Shown here piece after piece: positions 43,950-52,025 of a stretch of DNA of 64,000 nucleotides. The notes under the pieces are model-generated. The model was not told the origin of the DNA. It did not search any database and was given only the letters and a program-made list of their open reading frames with translations. Location of the stretch: positions 3,166 to 67,165 of the forward strand of contig DAIRGA010000029.1 of the NCBI GenBank assembly GCA_036794825.1, given 5' to 3'. Source of the stretch: RZYY01 sp036794825. Lineage in GTDB: Bacteria > Bacteroidota > Bacteroidia > Bacteroidales > 4484-276. Both the position numbers and the translations under genes were made by a program. How positions within the stretch are numbered: the first letter of the stretch is position 1; every line of letters begins with the position of its first letter.

Positions 43950-44813
43950 TCACTTATCCAGCTTTGACAAACATACATTTAAACTATCCTGCCAATGCGG
44001 AATAGTAATCTCATAGCGTTTTTTAATTTTTTCCTTATTCATCAGGCTGTAGAAAGGACGTTTGGCCGGCAGCGGATAATCCTTTGTTTCGATCGGGTAA
44101 ACAGCACAATTGATGTTTGCAATACGGTGAACAGCGGTGGCAAAGTCATACCAGCTTGCAACGCCTTCGTTGGAATAATGAAGCAGTTCAGGCTGACTTA
44201 GTCCGCTCCAGGCTGGTAAAAGGTCTAAAATGGTTTTAGCAAGATCGGCAGCATAAGTCGGAGTACCCACCTGGTCGAAAACAACGTTCAGCCGGTCGCG
44301 TTCACGCCCGAGTTTCATCATGGTTTTCACGAAATTGTGGCCAAACTCGGAATAAAGCCACGACGTCCGGATTACCACCGTTTTAGGATTATGGTGCATG
44401 GCCTCTTCTTCTCCTTTTAGTTTTGAAGCGGCATAAACCGATTGAGGATCAGGCTTTTCGACTTCGCTTATTGGCCGGCTATGATTTTCACCGAAAACAT
44501 AATCAGTCGAAATTTGTACCAACAGAGCACCGTTTTTTCGGGCGGCAGCTGACAGGAAACCCACCGCAGTTCCATTAATCAGAAATGCTTTGTCAGAGTC
44601 AGTCTCAGCCTTGTCAACGGCAGTATAACCCGCAGCATTAATGATGCATGAAATCCTGCTTCCGGTTACAAACGCTTCAACAGCCGAATGATTGGTGATG
44701 TCAAGTTCTGCCACATCGGTGAAATGAAAATTGTAACCAGGATAGTCTGACGATAATAGCCTGAGTTCATTTCCTAATTGGCCATTGCTTCCGGTAATTA
44801 ATATGTTTTGCAT
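43950..44813 (-). CDS. rfbD: dTDP-4-dehydrorhamnose reductase
   Basis: A 287-residue short-chain reductase catalysing the last step of dTDP-L-rhamnose synthesis. The Rossmann motif is GSNGQLGNELRLL, the catalytic Tyr-Lys lies in YAASKLKGEE, and ISTDYVFGE is the hallmark of RfbD/RmlD. It directly precedes the O-antigen ligase gene, so rhamnose is probably a component of the surface polysaccharide. The other rfb genes are not in the window. A good promoter (TTTA-N19-TACCTTTG) lies upstream. Confidence 0.95.
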   Translation of the reverse strand: MQNILITGSNGQLGNELRLLSSDYPGYNFHFTDVAELDITNHSAVEAFVTGSRISCIINAAGYTAVDKAETDSDKAFLINGTAVGFLSAAARKNGALLVQISTDYVFGENHSRPISEVEKPDPQSVYAASKLKGEEEAMHHNPKTVVIRTSWLYSEFGHNFVKTMMKLGRERDRLNVVFDQVGTPTYAADLAKTILDLLPAWSGLSQPELLHYSNEGVASWYDFATAVHRIANINCAVYPIETKDYPLPAKRPFYSLMNKEKIKKRYEITIPHWQDSLNVCLSKLDK

Positions 44814-44879
44814 GATTTTGGATTTAGATTATTGGTGAGATGAAATGAATGAACTGATTAAGCTGAAATTTCAAGTCAA

Positions 44880-44910
44880 CAAAGGTATCCGGATTTTTTT
44901 CCTGTCTAAA
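44880..44910 (-). promoter_or_regulatory. Promoter of rfbD and the O-antigen ligase gene
   Basis: On the minus strand TTTA, 19 bases, TACCTTTG: exact -7 element and three of four -33 bases. The 351-base gap 44814-45164 otherwise shows no gene; the plus-strand gene at 45165 has only an imperfect -7 (TAACTTTT, 45135-45142). Confidence 0.65.
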
Positions 44911-45164
44911 GAAATCCACTTTAATTTTCAATTTTGGAAAAACATTTTCCCAATTTGATAATTTTACTAACCGATCAGACTTTGCGCTGCCTTAGCTTTA
45001 AATTAATTCTGTGAAAAATCAAAATTTGCGAAGATACTGATATACAGATTTTTAATCTAGCATTAATCGTAATTCAATTCCAGATTAACAATTGATCTGC
45101 TTCCGGCTTTTCGATGTGGCAATAATATTGTTGATAACTTTTTATACATCTAAAGAAGGTCTTA

Positions 45165-45992
45165 ATGACTACAATGGCGATAGCAAACATTGAGGAATTG
45201 GTTTACAGGTCAACTTATAACAATGAATTCCTGGAAAACGACCTTCAACAAGCGCTTGATCCACTCTTCGATTCTCCGTGGCAACTTACCAACCAGCATT
45301 ACAACGAGATCAAACGGCTTTTCTTCATGATCTCTTACATGAACAAGTCAACCAATTTCGGTTACTATTTCTACGACAAAATGCAGGAAAACCCTTTCCC
45401 GTTTTGCGAGGAGGTGTTGAAATCGGCCGTTCTTACCGAAAAATACTATAATCTTCACGATAAAGCGCTGAAATCGTATGTGCGTTCATACATGATAAAA
45501 AATGGCACCGAACCAAACGACATTCTTACTTTCGATAAAATTATTCCTGAAGGACACGGAACTCACTTTTTAACTGCCTGTAAATCCATCAGAAGCAACA
45601 AAATCAGCATCAAACTACCGATCAAACCTGATTTCTTCAACCTGCTCTACATCACACTAAACAACGACAACTTTCCGATGACCCAAAAAAAGCTGGCCTG
45701 TATTTCGGCTTACCTTAAGCTGGATTGCATGGTTCCTTCTCTAATCGGTAAATCGTTGAATATCATCTCCAAAGTGGAAATTACGCCTGATCGGATACTG
45801 GTTCTGATCCATTTGCTGCAGGGTATTAGCTTTCTTACCGGCGAAGATCTTTCGGAGGATTTGAAGATTGCTTTTGGCTCCATCACCAATTTTGAACAAC
45901 GTAAGGAGATCGTCGAAAAGTTTTTCCCTCTTAAACCACTGTTTACCGACTACATTCATAAAGTCAGGACACTCGCGACCACTACACTCTAA
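45165..45992 (+). CDS. Unknown helical protein
   Basis: I do not recognise this 275-residue protein. It appears soluble and mostly helical, with no signal peptide, membrane segment, nucleotide-binding motif or metal motif. Aromatic-rich stretches (NFGYYFYDKMQENPFPFCEEV) and a second half of regular helices (FFNLLYITLNNDNF, VLIHLLQGISFLTGEDLS) suggest a repeat-like scaffold. A second ATG lies at codon 4. It is convergent with the 46000-46533 gene, 8 bases apart, and follows a long AT-rich gap. Normal codon use suggests a real gene. Confidence 0.65.
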   Translation: MTTMAIANIEELVYRSTYNNEFLENDLQQALDPLFDSPWQLTNQHYNEIKRLFFMISYMNKSTNFGYYFYDKMQENPFPFCEEVLKSAVLTEKYYNLHDKALKSYVRSYMIKNGTEPNDILTFDKIIPEGHGTHFLTACKSIRSNKISIKLPIKPDFFNLLYITLNNDNFPMTQKKLACISAYLKLDCMVPSLIGKSLNIISKVEITPDRILVLIHLLQGISFLTGEDLSEDLKIAFGSITNFEQRKEIVEKFFPLKPLFTDYIHKVRTLATTTL

Positions 45993-45999
45993 TTCCCCC

Positions 46000-46533
46000 T
46001 TATTTTTTATACCAATGGACAATCAGCGCTAATGCAGCCATTATAGCCGCAATTACCATCACGAAAATGGCGGCTCTCGCAGGTCCTTTGTCCAAATTGT
46101 CATTGCTATTATTTGCAGGATGGTGGATCTCATCCCAGGTTTCTTCTTCTAACCGCCCGGCGACAGGCAAATCAACTTTGGTAAAGTAATAATGAATCAT
46201 AGGTTCGTTGATGTTCATGCCTTCGCGGCTGTAATAAGGAATACCCATCCCGATTAGTTTCGATTCAAAAAGAACCTGCTCACGCGAGCCGGCACGAAAG
46301 GATTTATAAACGGAAAGATAAAACTCTGGAGTCGAATCATCCGCATCTGACTGTTGCGCAAACGATTTTTCGCTTTTCATCTCCTCTCTTATCAGTTCGA
46401 GGGCGTTCTCCAACGATCCCCGACGGCTTAACTCACTGTATGCAGCTTTGACTTCGGCGTCAGAATAGTTTTTGAATTCACGCAAAACATTGATTAGCAA
46501 GTGTTCAGGAGTGGTTTCAGAAATCAGTACCAT
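46000..46533 (-). CDS. Unknown tail-anchored protein
   Basis: A 177-residue protein with a soluble N-terminal part and one C-terminal membrane segment (about 153-172, IFVMVIAAIMAALALIVHWY). The first 60 residues are helical (LLINVLREFKNYSDAEVKAAY). The middle has ESKLIGMGIPYYSREG, which recalls DUF2007-like signal-transducing proteins, although the match is weak. It is downstream of the OstA-like gene by 59 bases on the same strand. Function unknown. Confidence 0.62.
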   Translation of the reverse strand: MVLISETTPEHLLINVLREFKNYSDAEVKAAYSELSRRGSLENALELIREEMKSEKSFAQQSDADDSTPEFYLSVYKSFRAGSREQVLFESKLIGMGIPYYSREGMNINEPMIHYYFTKVDLPVAGRLEEETWDEIHHPANNSNDNLDKGPARAAIFVMVIAAIMAALALIVHWYKK

Positions 46534-46592
46534 AGATTGAATTTCACAGGATTGAAAGTTAAACAGATTAATTCAGATTTTCTATTGTGGGA

Positions 46593-48170
46593 TTACCTCA
46601 ATGCGGGAGCCTCATAATTCCAGATAAAAATGTCATCCCGCGTTCGTGGCCGGTCATTTTCAAACCACCTGAAATCCCGCAGTTTCAGCTCGTTTGGTTG
46701 GATCTCATTTTCCGGGAAAAGTGTGGCCTCGGGACGATCGAAGTAAAAAATGTCGGTAATTTGTCTTTCATCAATCAGGATTTCCATGTGTGACGAAAAA
46801 GCACGGTTGATGCCAATCAGGTTGCCATTTTCTTCCCGTACGAAGTAGATGGTTTCGCTGTTCCCAACGACGATGATCCTGTTTAACTCATTTTCATCGA
46901 AATAGGCGGTCATATTCTTGCCTTTTATCTGGTTGAAATTTTCCGGGCTGTGCTTATCCATCGAAATTATGAAGGCTGCATTTTCCATCCACATCGAATC
47001 CACAGCGTTTTTAGAGATGAAAAGCCTGATCTGCTCAGCGGTAATCTGGTTTTCGTCGGTCCAGACCACCGGCCGATGGTACATAATAATTGTAGAATCG
47101 GGAAAACTATAGGTAAGGGAATCAGCCATCCCCTGCAGGTCTTTCCTGAAAAACTTGCAATGGCTGTAAGCAGCGAAACTATTGGCACGCCCTGTAGTAT
47201 CGAAGAAAAGATGCAACGTGTCAGCGTGGAGCCAGAGACTATCGGCATTGTCAATAAAAGTAGCCCAGGGTTTTTGTGTAACGTATGCATAACCATCTTT
47301 TCGGCGATAATCGGAGTAGTTGCCCTGAACAATCAGGTTTTGGACGGTATCTTTCAAAAAGACATTTCCGAAAACCTCTCCGGCATCATTGTCCCTTTCG
47401 AAATGAATTGTGTCGCCCGAAATATATCTTTCATTGTCAATAATATAGGGGTTAACCATCAGTTTGGTTTTGCCGGTTTTTGTTTCATACCATCCATCTT
47501 CGGCATACATTAAGTCGTCTTTTCCACGGATAGTGGTAGGGCCTGAAATGAATGCAACTTCGGTGGAGGTGTTATAAACGAGTGTGTCTGATTCGAGGCG
47601 GTAGTCGGGATTTGTAAGAACTACATTCTTCTTGAAATAGAGGATTTTAGTTCTGGTATGAAAATACCCTTCACGACTTACCAACTCATTGGTGTCGCTG
47701 ACGATGCGCCCGTTTGTATTGTAAAATCCAATACCTGTATTTCGGTCGAAAATCAGACGATCGGTATAGAGTGTAGCATCGTTGTCAACCAGTTTCACAT
47801 CGCCGGTAACAGTGGCAATACGTGTATTTCCATCGTAGAACAGCTGATTGCCATAAAGATTCAGCGTATCATTCACCCTTATCCGTATGTTGCGAAAAGC
47901 ATCGAGGGTGTTGGCTTTGCTTCGCAAAACGGCGCTATCGCAGTAGAGTAAAACACTGTCGTGCTCAAACAGCACCGAGCCGGTAAAAATGTTGAGCTCC
48001 TCACCTGCAGACTGTCGGCCAATCATTTTTTCAGCTTTGACGAGCTGAATTGTGGTTTTCTTTTGGGCAAATATCTCATTTTGAATTAAACAGGTCAATA
48101 CTAGGATGCTGAAAATCTTGAAATAAAATGAGATAAGCTTTGGCGAAGCGACTGATATAAAATTACTCAT
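46593..48170 (-). CDS. OstA-like / LptA-type envelope protein
   Basis: A 525-residue exported protein with a signal peptide ending near FAQKK and repeated beta strands of the OstA/LptA jelly-roll type: ELNIFTGSVLFEHDSVLLYCD, TLNLYGNQLFYDGNTRIATVTGD, and several further copies. Bacteroidota proteins of this type are thought to help move lipopolysaccharide across the periplasm. Starts at 48170 and 48179 are close; 48170 gives the cleanest signal peptide. It follows the SPOR pair by 35 bases. No other Lpt genes are nearby. Confidence 0.86.
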   Translation of the reverse strand: MSNFISVASPKLISFYFKIFSILVLTCLIQNEIFAQKKTTIQLVKAEKMIGRQSAGEELNIFTGSVLFEHDSVLLYCDSAVLRSKANTLDAFRNIRIRVNDTLNLYGNQLFYDGNTRIATVTGDVKLVDNDATLYTDRLIFDRNTGIGFYNTNGRIVSDTNELVSREGYFHTRTKILYFKKNVVLTNPDYRLESDTLVYNTSTEVAFISGPTTIRGKDDLMYAEDGWYETKTGKTKLMVNPYIIDNERYISGDTIHFERDNDAGEVFGNVFLKDTVQNLIVQGNYSDYRRKDGYAYVTQKPWATFIDNADSLWLHADTLHLFFDTTGRANSFAAYSHCKFFRKDLQGMADSLTYSFPDSTIIMYHRPVVWTDENQITAEQIRLFISKNAVDSMWMENAAFIISMDKHSPENFNQIKGKNMTAYFDENELNRIIVVGNSETIYFVREENGNLIGINRAFSSHMEILIDERQITDIFYFDRPEATLFPENEIQPNELKLRDFRWFENDRPRTRDDIFIWNYEAPALR

Positions 48171-48205
48171 ACTGCTCATTAACGCAATGTCGTTTGGTTT
48201 TAGCA

Positions 48206-48883
48206 TTAATCGCCGAAAGTAGCCCTGAGAATCCATGCATCCGGAGAAATTTGCTGTTTGACGATTGGCAATTGCTGGTTGGCTTCCTCAAGAGTAGGGA
48301 AGGAGTCGTAGATAACAGCGGTGAGGCCGCTCTTTTTATAGGGCTTCAGGATAGCTGTTTTCCCGTGTTTCCCGATCAACCGGATAATATTATCAGCACG
48401 CGCGGGATCTTCAAAAATGCCCACAACAATATGGTAATTTAGTGAGGTGGATGTTGCCGGCTTCTGTATAGTGTTATATTCAGATTGATTTTCAATATTT
48501 TGAACTGCAAGTAATACCGAATCCGTGTCTTTCGCAATGCTTAGCAAGGTATCGATGAGTTTTACCTTGTCCAGTGGATAGCTGTAGAGATTGCTGATAT
48601 CATTGGCCTCTAAATAAATAGTACGGGCTTCTGCATAATCACCTGCCAGGTAAAGACTATCGGCAATGGCCAGCCTGGCGAGATAGCGCTCTGTTGAACT
48701 CGCGGATGCGTCGTTGCTGGCAGAAGTTGACGGTTCAGTGTTGGATTGTTGCTGTTTGATTACTGTCGAATTGAAGGGTGTTTCAGCTTTTTCAGACCAA
48801 TGTTGGATAACCAGGAAAATTACAACTACAGAGTTGATTACTGAAATCATAATGATGATCCAATATTTCCGGTTGTCGGTCAT
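48206..48883 (-). CDS. SPOR-like domain membrane protein (second of tandem pair)
   Basis: The 225-residue protein has an N-terminal membrane anchor (about 8-27), a short helical repeat region (LADSLYLAGDYAEARTIYLEA), and a C-terminal SPOR-like domain (about 148-225: YHIVVGIFEDPARADNIIRL to AWILRATFGD). SPOR domains bind septal peptidoglycan lacking stem peptides. It is clearly related to the neighbour at 48928-49614. Gap to that gene is 44 bases; the OstA-like gene follows. A role in cell division or envelope maintenance is an inference. Confidence 0.83.
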   Translation of the reverse strand: MTDNRKYWIIIMISVINSVVVIFLVIQHWSEKAETPFNSTVIKQQQSNTEPSTSASNDASASSTERYLARLAIADSLYLAGDYAEARTIYLEANDISNLYSYPLDKVKLIDTLLSIAKDTDSVLLAVQNIENQSEYNTIQKPATSTSLNYHIVVGIFEDPARADNIIRLIGKHGKTAILKPYKKSGLTAVIYDSFPTLEEANQQLPIVKQQISPDAWILRATFGD

Positions 48884-48927
48884 TTTTTGCTAATATTTTT
48901 TTCTGGGTTTTCGTTTGGTTTACTGTT

Positions 48928-49614
48928 TCAACTTCCAATTCGGTAATGTAGTACCCAGGCAGAGGGGTATAGGGTTTCCTGAACTCGCCACAGCTGATTG
49001 TAAGCATCATGAATGGAGGTATAAGAGCTGTGCGTAACTGCATGCATATCAAAAAGTTTGCGATAAATTACCTGAGGATCGTGACCCATCTGCTTCATTT
49101 TTTCTACCATCAGATCTACATTTTCCTGTTTCTGGAAAACACCAACCACAATGTGGTAGTCTGCGCCACTAATCTGGCGGTTCAAAGTGATTTCTTCAAT
49201 AATCGTATTCACATTTATGAGCTGATCGGTCAGGAAAGGATCATCGGGTTTGATCTGCATCGCATCAACATACACCTGTCTTGATCTTTCGTACTCCTTT
49301 GCCAGAAAAAGGCTGTCGGCCAGCATCAGCTTCGATTTGAAGAGGCTTTCGGTCAGTTGAATACCAAGAAGGCTGTCGGCTTCCGAAATCCGGAGCAATA
49401 AATATGGATCATCCGGCTTGTATCCCAGTGCATCTTTATAATATGCTTTAGCCGACTGGTACTGCTCGCTCAGAAAAAGATGGTCGGCTTTATTCAAGCT
49501 TTTGGTGTATCGGGCATGATCGCTGAGAAACAGATAATAAAGCGCTGAAAGAAGGATGATTAGCGCTACTGCCAGAAGTAAAAGAAGCCTTGTTTTTCTT
49601 GTTTTTGAAGTCAT
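48928..49614 (-). CDS. SPOR-like domain membrane protein (first of tandem pair)
   Basis: A 228-residue protein of the same plan as its neighbour: membrane anchor (about 10-30), two TPR-like helical repeats (LFLSEQYQSAKAYYKDALGY, FLAKEYERSRQVYVDAMQI), then a SPOR-like domain (DYHIVVGVFQKQENVDLMVEK to AWVLHYRIGS). The shared YHIVVG and SAWVL/DAWIL blocks show a tandem duplication. The periplasmic part should bind peptidoglycan. It leads a minus-strand run with its paralogue, the OstA-like gene and a tail-anchored protein. Confidence 0.83.
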   Translation of the reverse strand: MTSKTRKTRLLLLLAVALIILLSALYYLFLSDHARYTKSLNKADHLFLSEQYQSAKAYYKDALGYKPDDPYLLLRISEADSLLGIQLTESLFKSKLMLADSLFLAKEYERSRQVYVDAMQIKPDDPFLTDQLINVNTIIEEITLNRQISGADYHIVVGVFQKQENVDLMVEKMKQMGHDPQVIYRKLFDMHAVTHSSYTSIHDAYNQLWRVQETLYPSAWVLHYRIGS

Positions 49615-49906
49615 GACATTCTCGTAATTGGAGAAAATTTTTGCTAAAAATAGTAAAACCTGATCATTTAAAGTTTTGACTTTATCAGAAAAAAGTATTC
49701 TATAGAATTTGGGGAAAAATTTCTTGATATTGAATGTTGGTTAACCTGCTGAATTTCAATGTCAAGATCACCTTTAATGCAAGCTTGACCCACAACCTAT
49801 TTAAAACCCGGGGCTGCAATTTTTGGGAATCCCTGATTTGCACCGGCTATTCTGATCCTTTCATGACCATGGTAAGCAAGCCAACCAAGCAGCTGAAAAA
49901 ACGTAA

Positions 49907-49940
49907 TTTGCAGCCCTTTTGTGAATAATATCTACATTTG
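49907..49940 (+). promoter_or_regulatory. Promoter of the gatE gene
   Basis: TTTG (49907-49910), 22 bases, TACATTTG (49933-49940), an exact -7. It overlaps a possible TTG start at 49938 and so favours the ATG at 49968. The 353-base gap 49615-49967 otherwise holds only a 12-base palindrome (49697-49708). Confidence 0.55.
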
Positions 49941-49967
49941 AAGCCCAAAATTCAGCTATTCTCCAAG

Positions 49968-51941
49968 ATGACAAAAAGATTTGACGCACCTAAAAATTAC
50001 GAATCTTCCCGAAAAAAGATTGGCTACATACCCCGCAAAGATGCAACCCAGAAAGACTACGACCGCATTGGTTTCATGTCGGGGCTTGAGGTTCACCAGC
50101 AGTTGCACACGTTCAAGAAGCTTTTTTGCAACTGTCCAGCAGGGCTTTACCACGAAAACGATGATCACGATGCAGAACTGATCCGGCACATGCGCCCTAC
50201 GCTCAGCGAACTTGGCGAGTATGACGGCACAGCGCTGATGGAGTTCAAAACAAGGAAGGAGATCATTTACCGCGTTAAGAACGAAACCACGTGCACCTAC
50301 GAAGTGGACGATACACCGCCGTTTCCAATCAACCGTCAGGCTCTGGAAATTGCCATCGAAATTTCGCTGCTGTCAAAACTAAATATAGTCGGCGAGGTGC
50401 ACATTACGCGCAAGCAATACCTCGATGGCAGCATCCCAACTGGATTTCAGCGAACAGCCATCATAGGTGTGGAAGGAGAAATACCCCTGAAACACAAGAA
50501 GATAAGGCTGATACAACTGAGCATCGAGGAGGATGCCTGCCGTGAGATTTCAGACATTGGCCACGTAAGAATCTATAAAACTGACCGGTTGGGTATGCCC
50601 CTGATCGAAACAGTTACTTACCCCGACTGTATAAACCCTGATGAAGTGAAGGAGGCCTGCAATTATATCCGTTTCCTGAACCGCAGTACCGGGCATGTAA
50701 GAACCGGCATTGGCGCCGGCCGCGAAGATGTTAATGTAAGCTGCCGAGGTGGTTCGCGGGTGGAAATCAAAGGTGTAGCGCATACACGATGGATACCTGA
50801 ATTAACTCACAATGAGTGTTTCAGGCAGTGGGCGCTGCTTGCAATCCGCGAGGAGCTGAAGAAAAGATCCATCGAACCTGAAAACTGGAAAATCCGTTTT
50901 GAACAAATACGTTTTCATTCCTTTAATTTTACCTATCCGCCACTGGTTGATTCCAAAAGGATGCACTACCGCATCATGGCCATCAACCTTCCAGGCTTCA
51001 AGGGGATTTTATCGCATTTTACACAGCCCGGAAAAATGTTTGCTGATGAGATCAGCGACCGGCTGAAAGTAATAGCATGTCTCGAAAAACCCAACATGGT
51101 TCATTCTGAGGAATTTGAACCTGTTTTGCTAAAGGATGACTTTGAAAAAATCAGAATCCTGCTGGATGCTCAACCCGATGATGCACAGCTCGTTATCTGG
51201 GGACCTGAGGATGATATGAAAACTGCACTCGAAACCATCGAAGAGCGTTGCAAAATGGCTTTCACCGGCGTTCCTAACGAAACCCGAAAATCGTTCGAGG
51301 ATGGTACAACCATATTTGAGCGCGTTTTGCCGGGAGCTGACCGTATGTATCCCGACACCGATTCTGCGCCAATACCGCTGGAGGACGAATACATCGAAAG
51401 TATCCGCAAAAAACTGCCAAGCGAGGTAATGGAACGTTACCACCAGATGAAGAAATGGGGAATTCCGGAGGATACATTTACCTACATTTTCAAAAAAAAT
51501 CTGTTCCCGCTCATCAGCCGGATTATAACCGAACTTGGATTTGAACCCGGATTTGTGGGAACATTTTTTGCCCACCGGTTCAAATTCGTGGAAGGACATT
51601 TTACCACTCCCAAAACCTTCAATTACGAAGTGATTTACGCTCTTTTCAGGTTTATCCGGGAAGAAAACCTCAGTCCCGAAATCATGAATCTCATGATTAC
51701 TGTGGTTTACGAGCACCCAATGATGGAGTTTGAATCGGTGCTGACCACCCTGAAATTCAAAAGAAATTCGAAACAGGAGATACTCAATAAAATTCCTTTT
51801 CTTATCGAGAAATTCAATAAAATCAGAATTTCTGAACGAAAAGAAGATACCAAAGACTGGATCATGGGGAGGCTGAGAAATGCAGCAGTGGGGAATATTG
51901 CATTAAACGAACTTGCAAGGGAGGTGGAAAAAGCCATTTGA
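49968..51941 (+). CDS. gatE: Archaeal-type Glu-tRNA(Gln) amidotransferase subunit E
   Basis: A 657-residue GatB/GatE-family kinase-transamidase. Its details fit archaeal GatE rather than bacterial GatB: GLEVHQQLHTFKKLFCNCP, RHMRPTLSELGEYDGTAL, LDGSIPTGFQRTAIIGVEGE, a GAD insertion in the middle (about 340-430), and FERVLPGADRMYPDTDSAP. The C-terminal GatB/Yqey domain is intact. Archaeal GatE works with GatD, an asparaginase-like ammonia donor, to convert Glu-tRNA(Gln) to Gln-tRNA(Gln). No gatD, gatA or gatC is in the window, so the partner must be elsewhere or the function differs. The gene stands alone with its own promoter. Confidence 0.93.
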   Translation: MTKRFDAPKNYESSRKKIGYIPRKDATQKDYDRIGFMSGLEVHQQLHTFKKLFCNCPAGLYHENDDHDAELIRHMRPTLSELGEYDGTALMEFKTRKEIIYRVKNETTCTYEVDDTPPFPINRQALEIAIEISLLSKLNIVGEVHITRKQYLDGSIPTGFQRTAIIGVEGEIPLKHKKIRLIQLSIEEDACREISDIGHVRIYKTDRLGMPLIETVTYPDCINPDEVKEACNYIRFLNRSTGHVRTGIGAGREDVNVSCRGGSRVEIKGVAHTRWIPELTHNECFRQWALLAIREELKKRSIEPENWKIRFEQIRFHSFNFTYPPLVDSKRMHYRIMAINLPGFKGILSHFTQPGKMFADEISDRLKVIACLEKPNMVHSEEFEPVLLKDDFEKIRILLDAQPDDAQLVIWGPEDDMKTALETIEERCKMAFTGVPNETRKSFEDGTTIFERVLPGADRMYPDTDSAPIPLEDEYIESIRKKLPSEVMERYHQMKKWGIPEDTFTYIFKKNLFPLISRIITELGFEPGFVGTFFAHRFKFVEGHFTTPKTFNYEVIYALFRFIREENLSPEIMNLMITVVYEHPMMEFESVLTTLKFKRNSKQEILNKIPFLIEKFNKIRISERKEDTKDWIMGRLRNAAVGNIALNELAREVEKAI

Positions 51942-52025
51942 GATGGATGCGCATCAGCAGCCAGGAGCCTTACACACAGACTAAAGAGATCAAAATCAGG
52001 TTATTATTTTAAAATTTACAGTACA

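Noticed and set aside
46950..47513. 187-codon frame opposite the OstA-like gene
   Set aside because: Antisense to a well-supported exported protein and without family features.
49697..49708. Perfect 12-base palindrome ATTCTATAGAAT
   Set aside because: Single AT-rich copy, not placed at a promoter; chance is likely.
49734..49928. Open frame of 64 codons before gatE
   Set aside because: No recognisable domain, starts in an AT-rich spacer and ends inside the gatE promoter region; most likely chance.
51129..51716. 195-codon frame opposite gatE
   Set aside because: Antisense shadow of a highly conserved gene.
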